From positions 21,222,136-21,286,135 of the forward strand of contig NC_083608.1 in assembly GCF_029168945.1 (NCBI RefSeq): a stretch of DNA of 64,000 bases, written 5' to 3'. Under the pieces are notes generated by a model, which saw only the letters and a program-made list of their open reading frames with translations, was not told where the DNA came from and searched no databases. This document shows positions 47,206 through 58,762 of the stretch, one piece after another. Every line of letters begins with the position of its first letter. The first letter of the stretch is position 1. The stretch is from Cannabis sativa (lineage: Eukaryota > Streptophyta > Magnoliopsida > Rosales > Cannabaceae). Both the position numbers and the translations under genes were made by a program.

Positions 47206-47287
47206 CGTCGCCTGAGAGATTCGAACTCTCGCGGGGAAACCCCATGTACTTAGCAGGCACACGCCTTAACCACTCGGCCAAAGCGAC
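47206..47287 (-). tRNA. tRNA-Ser (GCU)
   Basis: 82 bases on the minus strand with a 7-bp acceptor stem (gtcgctt / aggcgac), D-arm with A box (tggccgagtgg), anticodon loop ctGCTaa (reads AGC/AGU serine codons), a long variable arm (tggggtttcccc) typical of serine tRNA, and a T-arm with B box (gagttcgaatctc). No intron; the CCA tail is not encoded, as in eukaryotes. Confidence 0.96.
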
Positions 47288-48504
47288 TTGTTGACGAAAG
47301 TGCCTTTCTTTTTATATAAAACCAAAATTAATTGTCGAATGCCACTAATTTGATTTGTAGGTTTGCTTGAGAAATCCATTTTCACTTCCTAGACAAACGT
47401 TAATAGTGTATCAAGAAAAAAAAAACTCACCTAATAACTCTCTTACAAAATTTGAAGAACTTAAAGCATTCCCCCATAAGTTTTCATTTTTATCTTCTAA
47501 AATACATCCTCAAAATTTCACTTCCTCTATTTTACATTACACAATAAATCAAATTCTCTAATTTTTTCTACATTATTAAAATAATAAAATTTTAACATAT
47601 GTATATGGCCAATAATGTAAAACCTCATTTAACGCTTGAGGTATGTAAAACTTCAATAGCTTTTTAACCATTAGATTGATAAAGAATGCATATTTTTGAT
47701 ATCCAATGGCTGGTATACCTTCATCTAGAAGCAAGGGTACAAAAATTATTGAAAATTGGCAACCCATCTTATATTTTCTTATTATCTAATTTTTTAAAAC
47801 AATATATATTATTATTATTATTAAAGTGAATTGTACCTTTATTTTTTCTCTTTTAACAATGAATTGTACTTCTATTCAATTACATTGAGATATCTTATTC
47901 ATCATCTCATTTTGTATTTTTGTTTTTCTATATTCAATCTGGTGCTTTTAATATTGACTATCTCATTTTTTTTATTTTTTATTTACAGTTAATGTTTGAA
48001 TTTATTTCTCTATGTGCCTACCTAATCTCATAATAGAACACTCTAAAAATGTTGTTCTAGTAATTCTTTCATCTATTTTGGTAAGAAAAATTATTTTTTT
48101 TTTATTATTTTTTATGATCATGTACGTTATAGCTATTTAAAATTATCTGTAAATTTTTAAAAAATTCTAAATAAGATTCAAATATTTTATTACACACGTC
48201 ACTGCTTCTTTTATACATATAGTTTAAAACATGTAATTTTGGCATTGTAAAACTATTCAGTTAGAATTTAAATTGTAAAGTCCTTAGTGGTCATATTTAG
48301 TGAATATGACAAAATTAATTATGTACAGTATTTTTAAAATAAAGTTGAGATCTTGTTTTGTGTGAAAAGGTTTAAAATCAAAATATTATACTTGTTCTAA
48401 TAAAAATTTTTTTTGAAAGAAACGTTCATTTAAATAGATTTCAGACCTCTTGATCGTTATAAACTAAGTTCACAGGAATAGTCGAGATGGCAAGACGCCC
48501 AAAT
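47288..48504. other. AT-rich intergenic DNA
   Basis: No gene, RNA or element ends recognised. Confidence 0.5.
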
Positions 48505-49970
48505 TGTAATGTCCTAGCAATTAGGCACGTTATCCTAGCTGATTAAGAAACCATAATTCCCTAATTCGGGATTACTAGAAAAATAAATGCGGAAAATTAA
48601 ACTTTTATCTAAAATAGAATGAAAATTAAACTTGTAATAATTTTAAGCTTTACAATCAAAAGTTACATATTTCAGTATCCCAAATTTTTTTTACAAAATA
48701 TTACAAGTCTTTTCACTAGCCGACCTAAGCGGTAACATCAGAGTTACAAAAGTACAACACTGGTAGACCCCAACCCCGCTTGGTCTAGTGTGGCCCGAAC
48801 ATGTACATACATCGCCAAGCCCTTGCACTCGTGGCTGATCAGAGATAGATTAACCTTTTCCTGCACAGTAGAGCATCCGTGAGCCAAGCCCAGCAAGACA
48901 GTATAAAATATCAATAATCATAATTAACATATCACATAAACATTAATGCCATTTCACATTTGTCTGTATGACACAGACCCGCATGTTACGCTCACACGCT
49001 TATTTATGTCTATGTGGCATAGACTTACGTATTACGCTCACACGTCTAAATACAATAAGGCCTTAGAACGGTTCATCTTGGTTCTAGTTACTGAGTCCAA
49101 CCCAATTATACCTTAAACGTATAATTCTTAATCTCAATACATATATAACATGACATAGCATTTACACATTAATAATCATTAGGGTAATAACCCTAGACAA
49201 TTAAACCGCTCATGTTAGGGTAATGACCCTAACCGCGATTCCTAATTACTCACATATATCTTTTTCATATAAGCGCCACTGTGCATAACTCTACGTGCTA
49301 ACTACTGTCTTATCTCATGTCCCGCAAACGTAGAGATTCTAAATCCTTAGGTGCTCCTAACCAAGTGCTGGTAATCCTAGTCACAATTTTTGAGATTCAC
49401 AAGTATAGGGTTAATCCCTAAATCCACTATCTCATAATATAAAGTTGGCATTCAAAATATAAATAATCACATAGAGCTCGGAACAAGCTTTCTAACAATA
49501 TATATAACTCCCAAAACGGAGTCCGGATCACAAAGTTATGAATATTCTAAAATTGCATTCAAATCTACCCAAAAACAAGGGGCGGGCCGCAACACCCCCA
49601 CATGGGGCCGCGACACTTGGGTTCGAATCCCAGGACACCAACAGGAGGCGGGTCGCAGCACCAGGGTTTCAAACCAAGGAAACCCCAAAAACCAGCTTCG
49701 AAATTTCATGCTCAAACACACCAAATCATACCCAAAACTTGATCAAACTCCAAATACAAGTTTCACAATTTATAATCACCAGAGTAAGGAAACTTAGAGC
49801 ATAAAACAAGCTCTAACACAACAATAACATGCTTCAAAACCAGATTTAAACATGCTTAACATAAGCTCAACACATAAACAAATCTTCACACTAAATAAAT
49901 TCAACTGAAGTTCACTCCTTATATATAGCTATTAATGGACCAAAAAGATAGAAAACACACATGCTGAAAA
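48505..49970 (-). repeat. Truncated LTR related to the solo LTR at 22542
   Basis: Starts tgtaatgtcctag and follows 22542-23960 closely in order: gccgacctaagcgg, cactggtagacc, tttcctgcacagta, gcatccgtgagccaagccca, the gtctatgtggcatagac repeats, agggtaataaccct and the ggcggg(c/t)cgc hairpin region. Similarity fades near 49900-49970, and no matching right end is visible, so the copy is truncated or decayed. Older than the Tekay element at 56474. Confidence 0.75.
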
Positions 49971-51018
49971 CCCTATTCAGCTTTGGTAGTTGTTTTGATA
50001 GCTTTAAGAAACACAAAAACATTATCTGTAAGAAACACCCACTTATTAATAATAGAGACTACGGTTTATTAATGCCTGAACCACGTAAAAATATATGCAT
50101 TAATTATCCTAAGCTATCATTATTACATTAAATATTTGGTTACCGAAAACCTCAATCAATAAAGACAAATAGTATATATTTTTTATTTTAAGTCTCTACG
50201 AAATAAAAATTATAGATTCACACTAATCATCGCATATATTTTAATAAGCAAATAAATAATTTTACCTTTATGAGATATGTATTACTAATTCTTTTATTTT
50301 TTTTTTATGGTATGAGATATATATTATTAGATACTTGTACAATTAAAATTATGATATAAGATTGTTAAAGAAAAGATAAGGATTATATGAATTATTTTTC
50401 TTCTTAAAAAGATATAAAAAATTATTTATTTAAATGTTTTTTTTCAAGCATAAAATTAATGCTAATTTTGAAACAATTATTAAATTATTTTAGAAAAACT
50501 CATACAATTCAAATACAGTTTTTTTTTTTTACAACAATAAATAAATAAATAAATAAAGTACATTTTTCTTTATTTGGAATACATTTTCCTTTGTTATTAA
50601 TACAATTCTCCAAACAATAAAGAAGAAAGAAATTTACTTTTTCATCCCTGAAAATTAATGATTTAGAAATTTGAGAAAAGTAAAGTAATTTAAAAATAAG
50701 TTTTTCCCCTACAATACTGTAGAAACCGGTTGAGAAACTTGTAGTGAGAGGTCAAATAATAAAAAGTTTACCTGGATCTATAGTAAAAGAATTTTGTCTT
50801 ATGTGTGGGATCTCACACCTCAAAGCATAGTGAGGGATTACATAAACTATATATATATCATATAGATAAAATATTATAAATATAAATATATTATTCAAAT
50901 AAATTTAAATCATGAACTATTTTTTCTCTACATATAAAACAAATTGTATCAGCATCATGTTATATTTATATATATTAAAGTGCCTATTTAACGATAATTT
51001 TTAATTTAACCTTTTATT
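49971..51018. other. AT-rich intergenic DNA
   Basis: No gene. At about 50960-51000 a ttatatatattaaagtgcctatttaacg string resembles the 5' end of the Helitron at 54084 but has no matching 3' end nearby. Confidence 0.4.
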
Positions 51019-51226
51019 TTTTGGTAAATTGTGGCATAAATACTTAATGTTTCAGATTTTATGCATTTAAATACCTAATGTTTATTTTTGGAGGCAAAAA
51101 TACCTAATGTTACATTTCTCTTACACCGTTACTACTATTTTCATTAACTTATCATAGATATAGACACGTAGAGGGCTCAAATGCATTACATTTATTTATT
51201 TTATTTTAAAATTTAATATTCTTAAT

Positions 51227-51680
51227 CAGGAGCAGATCCACATAGAGGCGAGGTGGGGCAGTCGCCCACCCTGAAAAAAAAAATCGGGAAAAAAATATAT
51301 ATGCATTTTTAGATAGTTACAACATATATTTATAAATAAAAGTGATACCTATACACGTGAAATAAGCTTTGGTATAATGGGAAAGTCATTTCATGCATAT
51401 AAAGGAGGTGATGAGTTCTAATCCCAATAAAAGCATGTTTATTTTACCATTTTTATTTTACTTTTTGAACCTCTACCAATAATACTTATATTTAATGTCT
51501 TAATTATTGAACCAAATATATTTTATTGTTACTTTTTTTACTTTATAGTATATTTAATACTAAAATATAAATTTGCATTAATTTTTAACATGTTATGCAA
51601 TGTAGAGAAAAAAAAGACGCACCCCCTCACTTATAAAAAAAGTATCGCCCCCCTCAACTTAAATCCTGGGTCCGCCACTG
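51227..51680. mobile_element. hAT-like non-autonomous element nested in the MITE
   Basis: 454 bases. The left end, caggagcagatcca, and the reverse complement of the right end, cagtggcggaccca, form a 14-base imperfect inverted repeat. An 8-base target duplication TTCTTAAT (51219-51226 and 51681-51688) fits hAT. The cagtggcggaccca end is typical of a repeat common in plants. No transposase. Confidence 0.8.
51369..51424 (+). other. tRNA-like A-box/B-box stretch inside the hAT-like element
   Basis: tggtataatggg resembles an A box, and gagttctaatccc, 43 bases on, a B box. The stretch cannot fold as a proper tRNA, so it is at most a pol III promoter relic. Confidence 0.35.
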
Positions 51681-52082
51681 TTCTTAATATCAAAAACTAA
51701 ATACTACTTGTTTAAAAAAAAAAAAAAGAAGAAGATGCAATACTAAATTACCATAACTAAGTGAACCAGTGCAGTATATGGAACATGATTATCGAATTGA
51801 AGTACCAATATCATGTGAAAATTGTTATGAGAACTGAATTATTTTTTTTGGAACAAGTAGCATTTAGTTTATGATATTAAAAATATTAAGTTTTAAAATA
51901 AAATAAAAATAAATGTAATGCATCTGAACACTCCACATGTCTATATTTATGAGTTAACGGAAATAGTAATAACGGTGTAAGAGAATTGTAACATTAGATA
52001 TTTTTGCCTCCAAAAATAAACATTAGGTATTTAAGTGTGTAAAATCTAAAACATTAAGTATTTATGATGCAATATATCCTAT

Positions 52083-52737
52083 TTTTTTTTTTCTTAAATT
52101 TAACGATACACTTTAGTTCTTTTGTAAACTCCCAAAAAGAAATAAAAATATACATAAAAAATAAAACTTTGTAATCGTAAGCCTTATTTCTTAAAAAATT
52201 TGTAAGTTTGATGGCGATGATAAAATTAATTCTCATAATATTTGTTGATGGCAATGAGAAAATTGCAATTTCTTTATAACAAATGATGAAATTGCGATTA
52301 CATTCTTAGCTTTATATTTCTTTATCTCTCTATTTATAATTTTTTTTTTGTGTTCTCTATTTATTACACGTTTACTAAACTGTAATTAGAATAAGAATAA
52401 TTAATGGAAGAAATAAATTGGGTTAAAATATAAAATAATCAGAAACAACATTTTATTTTGTTTACTAAACTGACCGGAAAGGAAATTAGAATTATTTTAT
52501 TTTGTTTACATAATCAGGAAGGTCATCGGAATGACTTAATTTGACTAAATTACTATTGTTAGAACATGTAATTATTTTTTATTTATATGTTTTTGAAGGA
52601 CATATTTATCTTTTTTATTTTTAATTAATAAAAATATAATTAATATAAAGTAAGTTAAGTAAGTTAAGGAGGAAAAAGAAATTGAAAAATTCAGCAAAAA
52701 ATTAGACATACTTATAGTTTTTCCCTTATGATTAAAC
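52083..52737. other. AT-rich intergenic DNA
   Basis: No feature recognised. Confidence 0.4.
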
Positions 52738-52790
52738 TAGGCAACTAAGCCGCGTTTCGCGCAGTGTTGCCCAACTTTTGTAAATTATAC
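52738..52790 (-). mobile_element. Candidate Helitron 3' terminus
   Basis: The minus strand reads cgcgaaacgcg (4-bp stem, AAA loop), then gcttagttgc, then CTAG followed by T. This is the hairpin, short gap and CTRR end typical of a Helitron. The matching TC start was not found to the right, so only the end is called. Confidence 0.5.
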
Positions 52791-54083
52791 ATATATATTA
52801 TATTTATTGAGTGATATAATTTAAAATATAATATTTTGATGTGTATATTATAAACAAAATAATAATATTGAAATCAAAAACATAATTTTAAAATATATAG
52901 AAAGATAACGATTTTGTGACAAATATTAAATGGTAGAATTAACAAAGAAATTGCATGTGTTTTTATAATAAAATAAAGAAAAAAGATAATAGCTTCTGAA
53001 TTTAATAAATTGGACTTGTGACTGATGATATAGTTATTTTTAAACTTTGTTTAGACATTTTTTTCTTTGATAGAAAGAAACAACTTAACATACAGTTTAT
53101 CAAAGTTTTTACATTTTATTTTGTGGTACCGGTATAAATGTGAATGTAGGATGACAACTGTAAAATTATTCGTCATAACATTTTACGTTTTTGAAAACTA
53201 AAAAATGAGAGTTTTATATAAAATAATATAAGTGATAAAATTTCTACTTTAAATGAAAAGAAAAGTCATGATTCATTTGACTAATTATTTCTATAATGAA
53301 ATATGTATTTGTCTTAATGTTTTGTGGTAATTAAGATGATAAGTACTGTATAAAGTTGGTTGAGCGCTCATGTGATAAGTACTGTATAAAGTTGGTTGAG
53401 CGTTCGTGTGATCGTTATAATCATTGAAAAATAAAATTTAATTTATGATTATTTGGTTATTTTAGAAATTCATATATTAAGTAGTTGTTAATATTTTTAT
53501 TAAATAAGTAAAATATTATAAATCATGTGTTTTTTATTTTCTTTTTATTTCTAAATAAAAATAGAATAATTTTTTATTATTTTATAAATCATATAATAAA
53601 TGTTTCTTATTTTTTTTTTCAAATTCTTATACATAAAAATGAGAAACTACGTATATTGAATACAACAATTACTTGGATACTACACTGTAGAATTCAGATC
53701 AAGAATTATTTTAATGTAACTTATTTCTGATACAAGTATTACATATGTAATTTACTATAAAAATGTACATTAAACTAAAAGTACAATAGTTATATTTCAT
53801 AAATATGATAATTAATCGAATTTAACACTTTGAAATTTAACTTCAAAAATTTATTTTGTCTAACGCCTCTTTTATACAAATATTTTTTTATGTAACAAAT
53901 TAATTTTGTAACACATTATATAAACAATTTAAATATTTTTTTATAATTAATGAAAAATCAAAAAATAATTAATTACACATACAATTGCTATTTATATAGA
54001 TTTAATATTAACTAATAAATTCAAATTATTGTTGTTATACATATATCATGATACTAATTCTTAAGGTATCAAAAATTTATATA
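52791..54083. other. AT-rich intergenic DNA
   Basis: No gene. The only clear structure is the 36-base duplication at 53338-53409. Confidence 0.4.
53338..53409. repeat. Tandem duplication of a 36-base unit
   Basis: gataagtactgtataaag plus ttggttgagcg(c/t)tc(a/g)tgt occurs twice back to back (53338-53373, 53374-53409) with two differences. Confidence 0.9.
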
Positions 54084-55112
54084 TCTTTATATATTAAAAG
54101 TGTCTATCTAACGGCATTTTTTGGTTTAACAGAATATACTTAAAAATAAAAGAATATTCTGTTAAATTTAACGATTAGATTTGATCTCCCGTTAACAAAT
54201 AAACCCAATAATTAAACCCAAAAAATTAAACAATCTTTTAAATATTAATAATCTATTTTTAAATTAAAAAAATTATCTTAGCCACATATCTCTCTAACAA
54301 AACTATATAGGGAGAATATTAATAATTTTTTTTATTTATTTTTTAAAAAAATCTTTATTTTTTTGATTCTGATGCATAATGTGATGTTATTCTTTTTAAT
54401 TGCTTTATTACTTTCTTTTCTATTCTAATGTGAATAAATTTTTGGCAATAGAGAGTCATCAAATTAGTCCAAGTGTTTGCACTCCATAATCTATATATCT
54501 ATCTATAATATAGGTCATTACTCTTTTTTTTAACCTATTAATTATACAGGTACAATTATTAATTTTAATTGATGATAAAATTTAATTTTTCTATTTTTCT
54601 ATCATATAAGGATAACTATTTTTTTATTGTTATTATTTTTTTTCACTATGATGTTTGTAAATATTTTTTTTGACTAAATAATTATTAAATATTAAATAGA
54701 TTAATTAAAAATATCTAAATCATATACCATTTAAATTTAAATTTGATTAGATTTAATTCTGTATCTACTTTCTCATTATTTGTAATTGTTCTAAATCTGA
54801 TCGTGCAAACTCATATATTAAACACAATACTCCACCTTGAAACCGTTCTCTATTTTTTTTCTTTCTTATTGGTTGGTGTTAATTCGCCCTGATGATTCAA
54901 GTGTCATGGTTTAGCAGAAATACCATTTCTATCTTTAATTTTTTCAAATATAAAAATATTTCAAATATATAAAGATATTTCAAATATAAATATTTAATTT
55001 TTTCAAGAAAAAAATTTGTAATCTTTAAAAATAAAATATATTTAAAATCTTAAAAAGACTAAAATCTTAAATGAAATTAGCAATACGTGGCTCGGCACGT
55101 ACATTCACCTAG
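54084..55112 (+). mobile_element. Candidate non-autonomous Helitron
   Basis: Starts TC (tctttatatattaaaagtg, a familiar plant Helitron 5' end) after an A. It ends with the hairpin acgtg-gctcgg-cacgt, an 8-base gap and CTAG before a T, giving insertion between A and T. 1,029 bases, no Rep/helicase coding. Confidence 0.7.
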
Positions 55113-56473
55113 TATATATATATATATACATTTTTGTAACTGTTCTAGTAAATAAATTTTTAACATTTTTTTTTGTCAACAATTAAATAATTAATTAAAA
55201 TTGCATCTCAATGATAATTGCTATTTAGTGAAATGGTATTAAGGTAAATAGTATTTACACACATTATATATATATATTTTGTAGTACATACATATATTAA
55301 TTAAAAAAATAAAATAATAAAACGAAATTAATATCAAAGATAATTGTTATTGGTCACTAATAAATTTTTTTCCTTCAAGAAATATATAGTTAAAAATAAA
55401 TTTGCGTTTTGGTCTCTAAAATATATTTTATTTAAATAATATTTTTTATAAAGTACTTTTCTTTTTACGAATGCACATATATTAATAATAAATTTCTATT
55501 GTATAAGATAATTATTGTAATGAAATATGACTCATAAATTTATATTAATGATTGATATTCTTATATGTTACATATATATAAATTAATTTTTTTCATGAAA
55601 ATGTAGTTATTATGGTTGTAATTATATATATATATTTTTTTTCTAGGGATAAGCTATCAAGTTTTAAAAAAAAATATTTTTACCAATTTTTTTTTATATT
55701 TAATTTTTTTATAGTTATCTACTTTTTTTTTTTCTATCTTACCATTAATTATTACTGTTACTTTTATATTTTTTTACCAAAATGTTATTATTTATTATTG
55801 TTAGAATAGGATATAAGTTAAAAACATAAATTACTAAAAAATATATTTCAACATATATATTTATATATACCCCACCTTATTTCCTAAATATTGTAAATAT
55901 TTTTCTCCATGTCTCAAATCACACAATAATAAAGTATTTTTTATTATTAATAATTTCAAAACTATGATGAAAATGTCATATATTGACTTAAGAAAAAAAA
56001 CAGCAACCAACAAAATATCTACTTCAAGCGATTAAAAAAATATACACACTTCATCATATAAAAATCAAATAAAATATTCTTAGAAGATAAGAATATGCAA
56101 AAATTAAACTAATTGAAGGTCATCAATAATAATAGAATATATACACATACACGTACAAATAGAGTTACAAACAACAAAATAAACGAATGAAATATTAAAA
56201 ATAACACCCATACATATTTAGGAAACATGAACAAAGTGAAAAGATTAATACAAAGAGCGAAATATGATGAAAATAAAAATCAACATAAGATATATATATA
56301 TATATAAGATGCATAATGAACTAAAACTGAATCTAAATACATATGCATGTAAAGATAGTTTTAGAAATCAAGATAAAAAATTACCATATAGCTTTGTTGC
56401 AAAATACTTCCAAACATCATTAACCTAAGGAGCTAAGGGAATATAACGTTTTTCTCTCGAGTGAGAGCGTTGG
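55113..56473. other. AT-rich intergenic DNA
   Basis: About 1.4 kb with TA microsatellites (for example 55113-55128 and 56290-56306) and no gene. Confidence 0.5.
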
Positions 56474-58742
56474 TGTAACACCCTAACTAACTTAGGCGTA
56501 TTACGTGATTTTTAAACGTACTGTGCAGCTCGTTGCTAATCAACGAGGTTTATGGAAAAACGTGATTAATTAAAATTTTGCTTCTTCATTAACTTATAAA
56601 CCATTTTACAAAAAGTTACGGGATCCCGATTTATAAAATATTTACAAACGTTTTCACTGTTCAACTTTTACATCAAAATAAAGTCGTCTAACGACAATTA
56701 CAAAATCTCAGCCGTGCTGTCCCGAGGATCGTACGCTCCAGGCCTAACCGCCCCGACATGTACAATCCCATAAGCTCGTTCACGGTCCATCAGCAACTGC
56801 CTTGCCTTTACCTACACATGCAACGTAAACTGTGAGTCGACAGACTCAGTAAGAAAAGCATAATAATATCATACATAAAACTGACTGCCGTGTCCAACAC
56901 GATACTGAGTCCCGCTACTGCCGTGTCCAACATGGTACTGAGTTTTGAACGTTCAGGGGACGGTACTATTGACACGTAACAACCTGATCGGTCGAACCGG
57001 TCATACTCCGGCTGCTGGTCATACTCCAGCCTGTACCGACGTGTTACTATATCCTCCTGATCGGTCGAACCGGTCATACTCCGGCTGCTGGTCATACTCC
57101 AGCCTGTACCGACGGGATACGTCAATAGCACGGAACCACCAACCAAGTGTCGGCTGATCGGTCAAAGCCGGTCATACTTCCGGCTCTTGGTCATACTCCA
57201 AACTGTACCGACGTGACAGGGTTGGATGGTTCGAAGCCTAAGACATATCTAATTTAGTCTAACAGGCTTCCTACATGCACGCTAAACATGTAATCTACAT
57301 ATGCATACGTTATACTAATCTTACACGGATTAGATTTCAGGTGTGCCGGTCAACCTGACTGGAACTGAAGCTGAACGGCGGATTACTGGCTCCTAAACCA
57401 TAAAAATCACAACGCTATAAGCGATATGCTAAATCACTTCCCGGGGACTAAAACTCGAAACTAAAAGTTTCCCTATCGATAAAAAGCATGGCAATACCCC
57501 TAAAAACCCAAAAACGAGGAAAACTAGGGTTCGGAAAAATCCCCCATCCGGAAGTCCGGTTGCCCAACCGGAATTAGGTTCTGGGAAAATACGAACCCCC
57601 ATCGGAATTCGGATGCTCAACGAATTCCGGTTCCTCGCGAGCAGCAACCAAAAATTCCCATAACTTGACCAATTCGAACCCAATTGATCCCAAACTTTCC
57701 AGACCTCCTCTATAGGTCCTAAATGACCATTCCAAGGCCTCAAACCTACCCAGAAACCTCACAAGCAAAATTCACCATTAAAGACCAAGCTTTGAGTTCA
57801 AGAACTCAAACTTGGTTAAACCCACTAACATGCATCCCAGCCTAGTTAATTCTACTTAACTAAGCATATAATCACCTCAGAAAACATACAGAAACACCCA
57901 ACAATTTCACAGCAACATATTCACACATTTTCCTTCAAAAATCATACTTTTTCACATACAAATTAAGAGCTTGAACAATCCTAACTAACAAGCAATCAAA
58001 CAACTCAATCATCATCAAAATAATCATGCTTTGAACCCTAGAAAAATAACAAAACCACAGCAGCAACAAATACTCAAAACTCATGCATGCATCATCATTT
58101 TTCACATAGTTTTTCAAGAAATTAAAGGAGGAGAGACATGAACCAACCTAGCTTGAGATGAACCCTAAGAGATGATGAACAACAAGCCAAAATCCAAGGA
58201 GAAAAATCCCCTCCTTGCTGCACAAGGTTTGGTAGAAAGAGAGAGAGAGAGTTGTGTGTGTGTGAGTTTTTGAAATTTCCTTTAAAATGACTAAGTGTTG
58301 AAAATGTGAGTAAAAGAGAATAAAAGCCATATATCACATTTATTTCAGCCAAATAATCACATAAATAATTATTTATTTTCCAATTAATAAATCATACAAA
58401 ACAAAACACTAATGGGGCAAAAAGACCATTTTGCCCCTCCACCATAAAATCACATAATTCATACTAAAGGGGTATTTTTGGGACATTCTAAATTCCCGGC
58501 CATTCCCGACATTCCCAATGTCTAAACCCGTCCCCAAAATACTAACATACTAAGTTGTGATTTCTACTGAGCCAAACGCCGCGTTCCAAAATACCGGACA
58601 CCGGAAATGCGAAATATAAAAACTGCTGATAACATACTCATGCATAACTGAATTCCATAATAAATTATTTAAATAGCTATAAATAATTTCCTGATTAACA
58701 TAATTAACTGCTAATTTCCAAATTAACTAAGCGGGCTTTACA
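56474..58742 (-). repeat. Tekay-type 3' LTR (left side)
   Basis: 2,269 bases, tgtaacaccc ... gggctttaca. Distantly related to the LTRs at 22542 and 48505. Confidence 0.93.
56882..57212. repeat. Tandem repeats in the Tekay-type LTR
   Basis: Two copies of actgccgtgtccaacac(g)(a)tactgag (about 56883 and 56918) precede three copies of a cctgatcggtcgaaccggt unit that continues into catactccggctgctggtc. The latter are about 73 bases each at 56982 and 57056, and a diverged one lies at 57151. Confidence 0.85.
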
Positions 58743-58762
58743 ACTATCCCCCCCTTAAAAGG
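58743..58762 (-). other. Tekay-type polypurine tract
   Basis: The minus strand reads ccttttaaggggggatagt next to the 3' LTR. Confidence 0.85.

Larger units (their letters stand above)
51019..52082. mobile_element. Fold-back MITE with arms of about 230 bases, interrupted by a hAT-like element
   Basis: The left arm (51019-51226 continuing at 51689-51711) matches the reverse complement of the right arm (about 51857-52082): cataaatacttaatgttt, ttaaatacctaatgtttatt, tacaccgttactactattt and atgcattacatttattt are shared. Without the nested insertion it is about 600 bases. The target duplication lies in T-runs and cannot be read. No coding capacity. Confidence 0.8.

Noticed and set aside
57429..57768. 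Open frame of about 100 codons in the Tekay-type LTR
   Set aside because: Lies wholly inside a non-coding LTR; no recognised domain.
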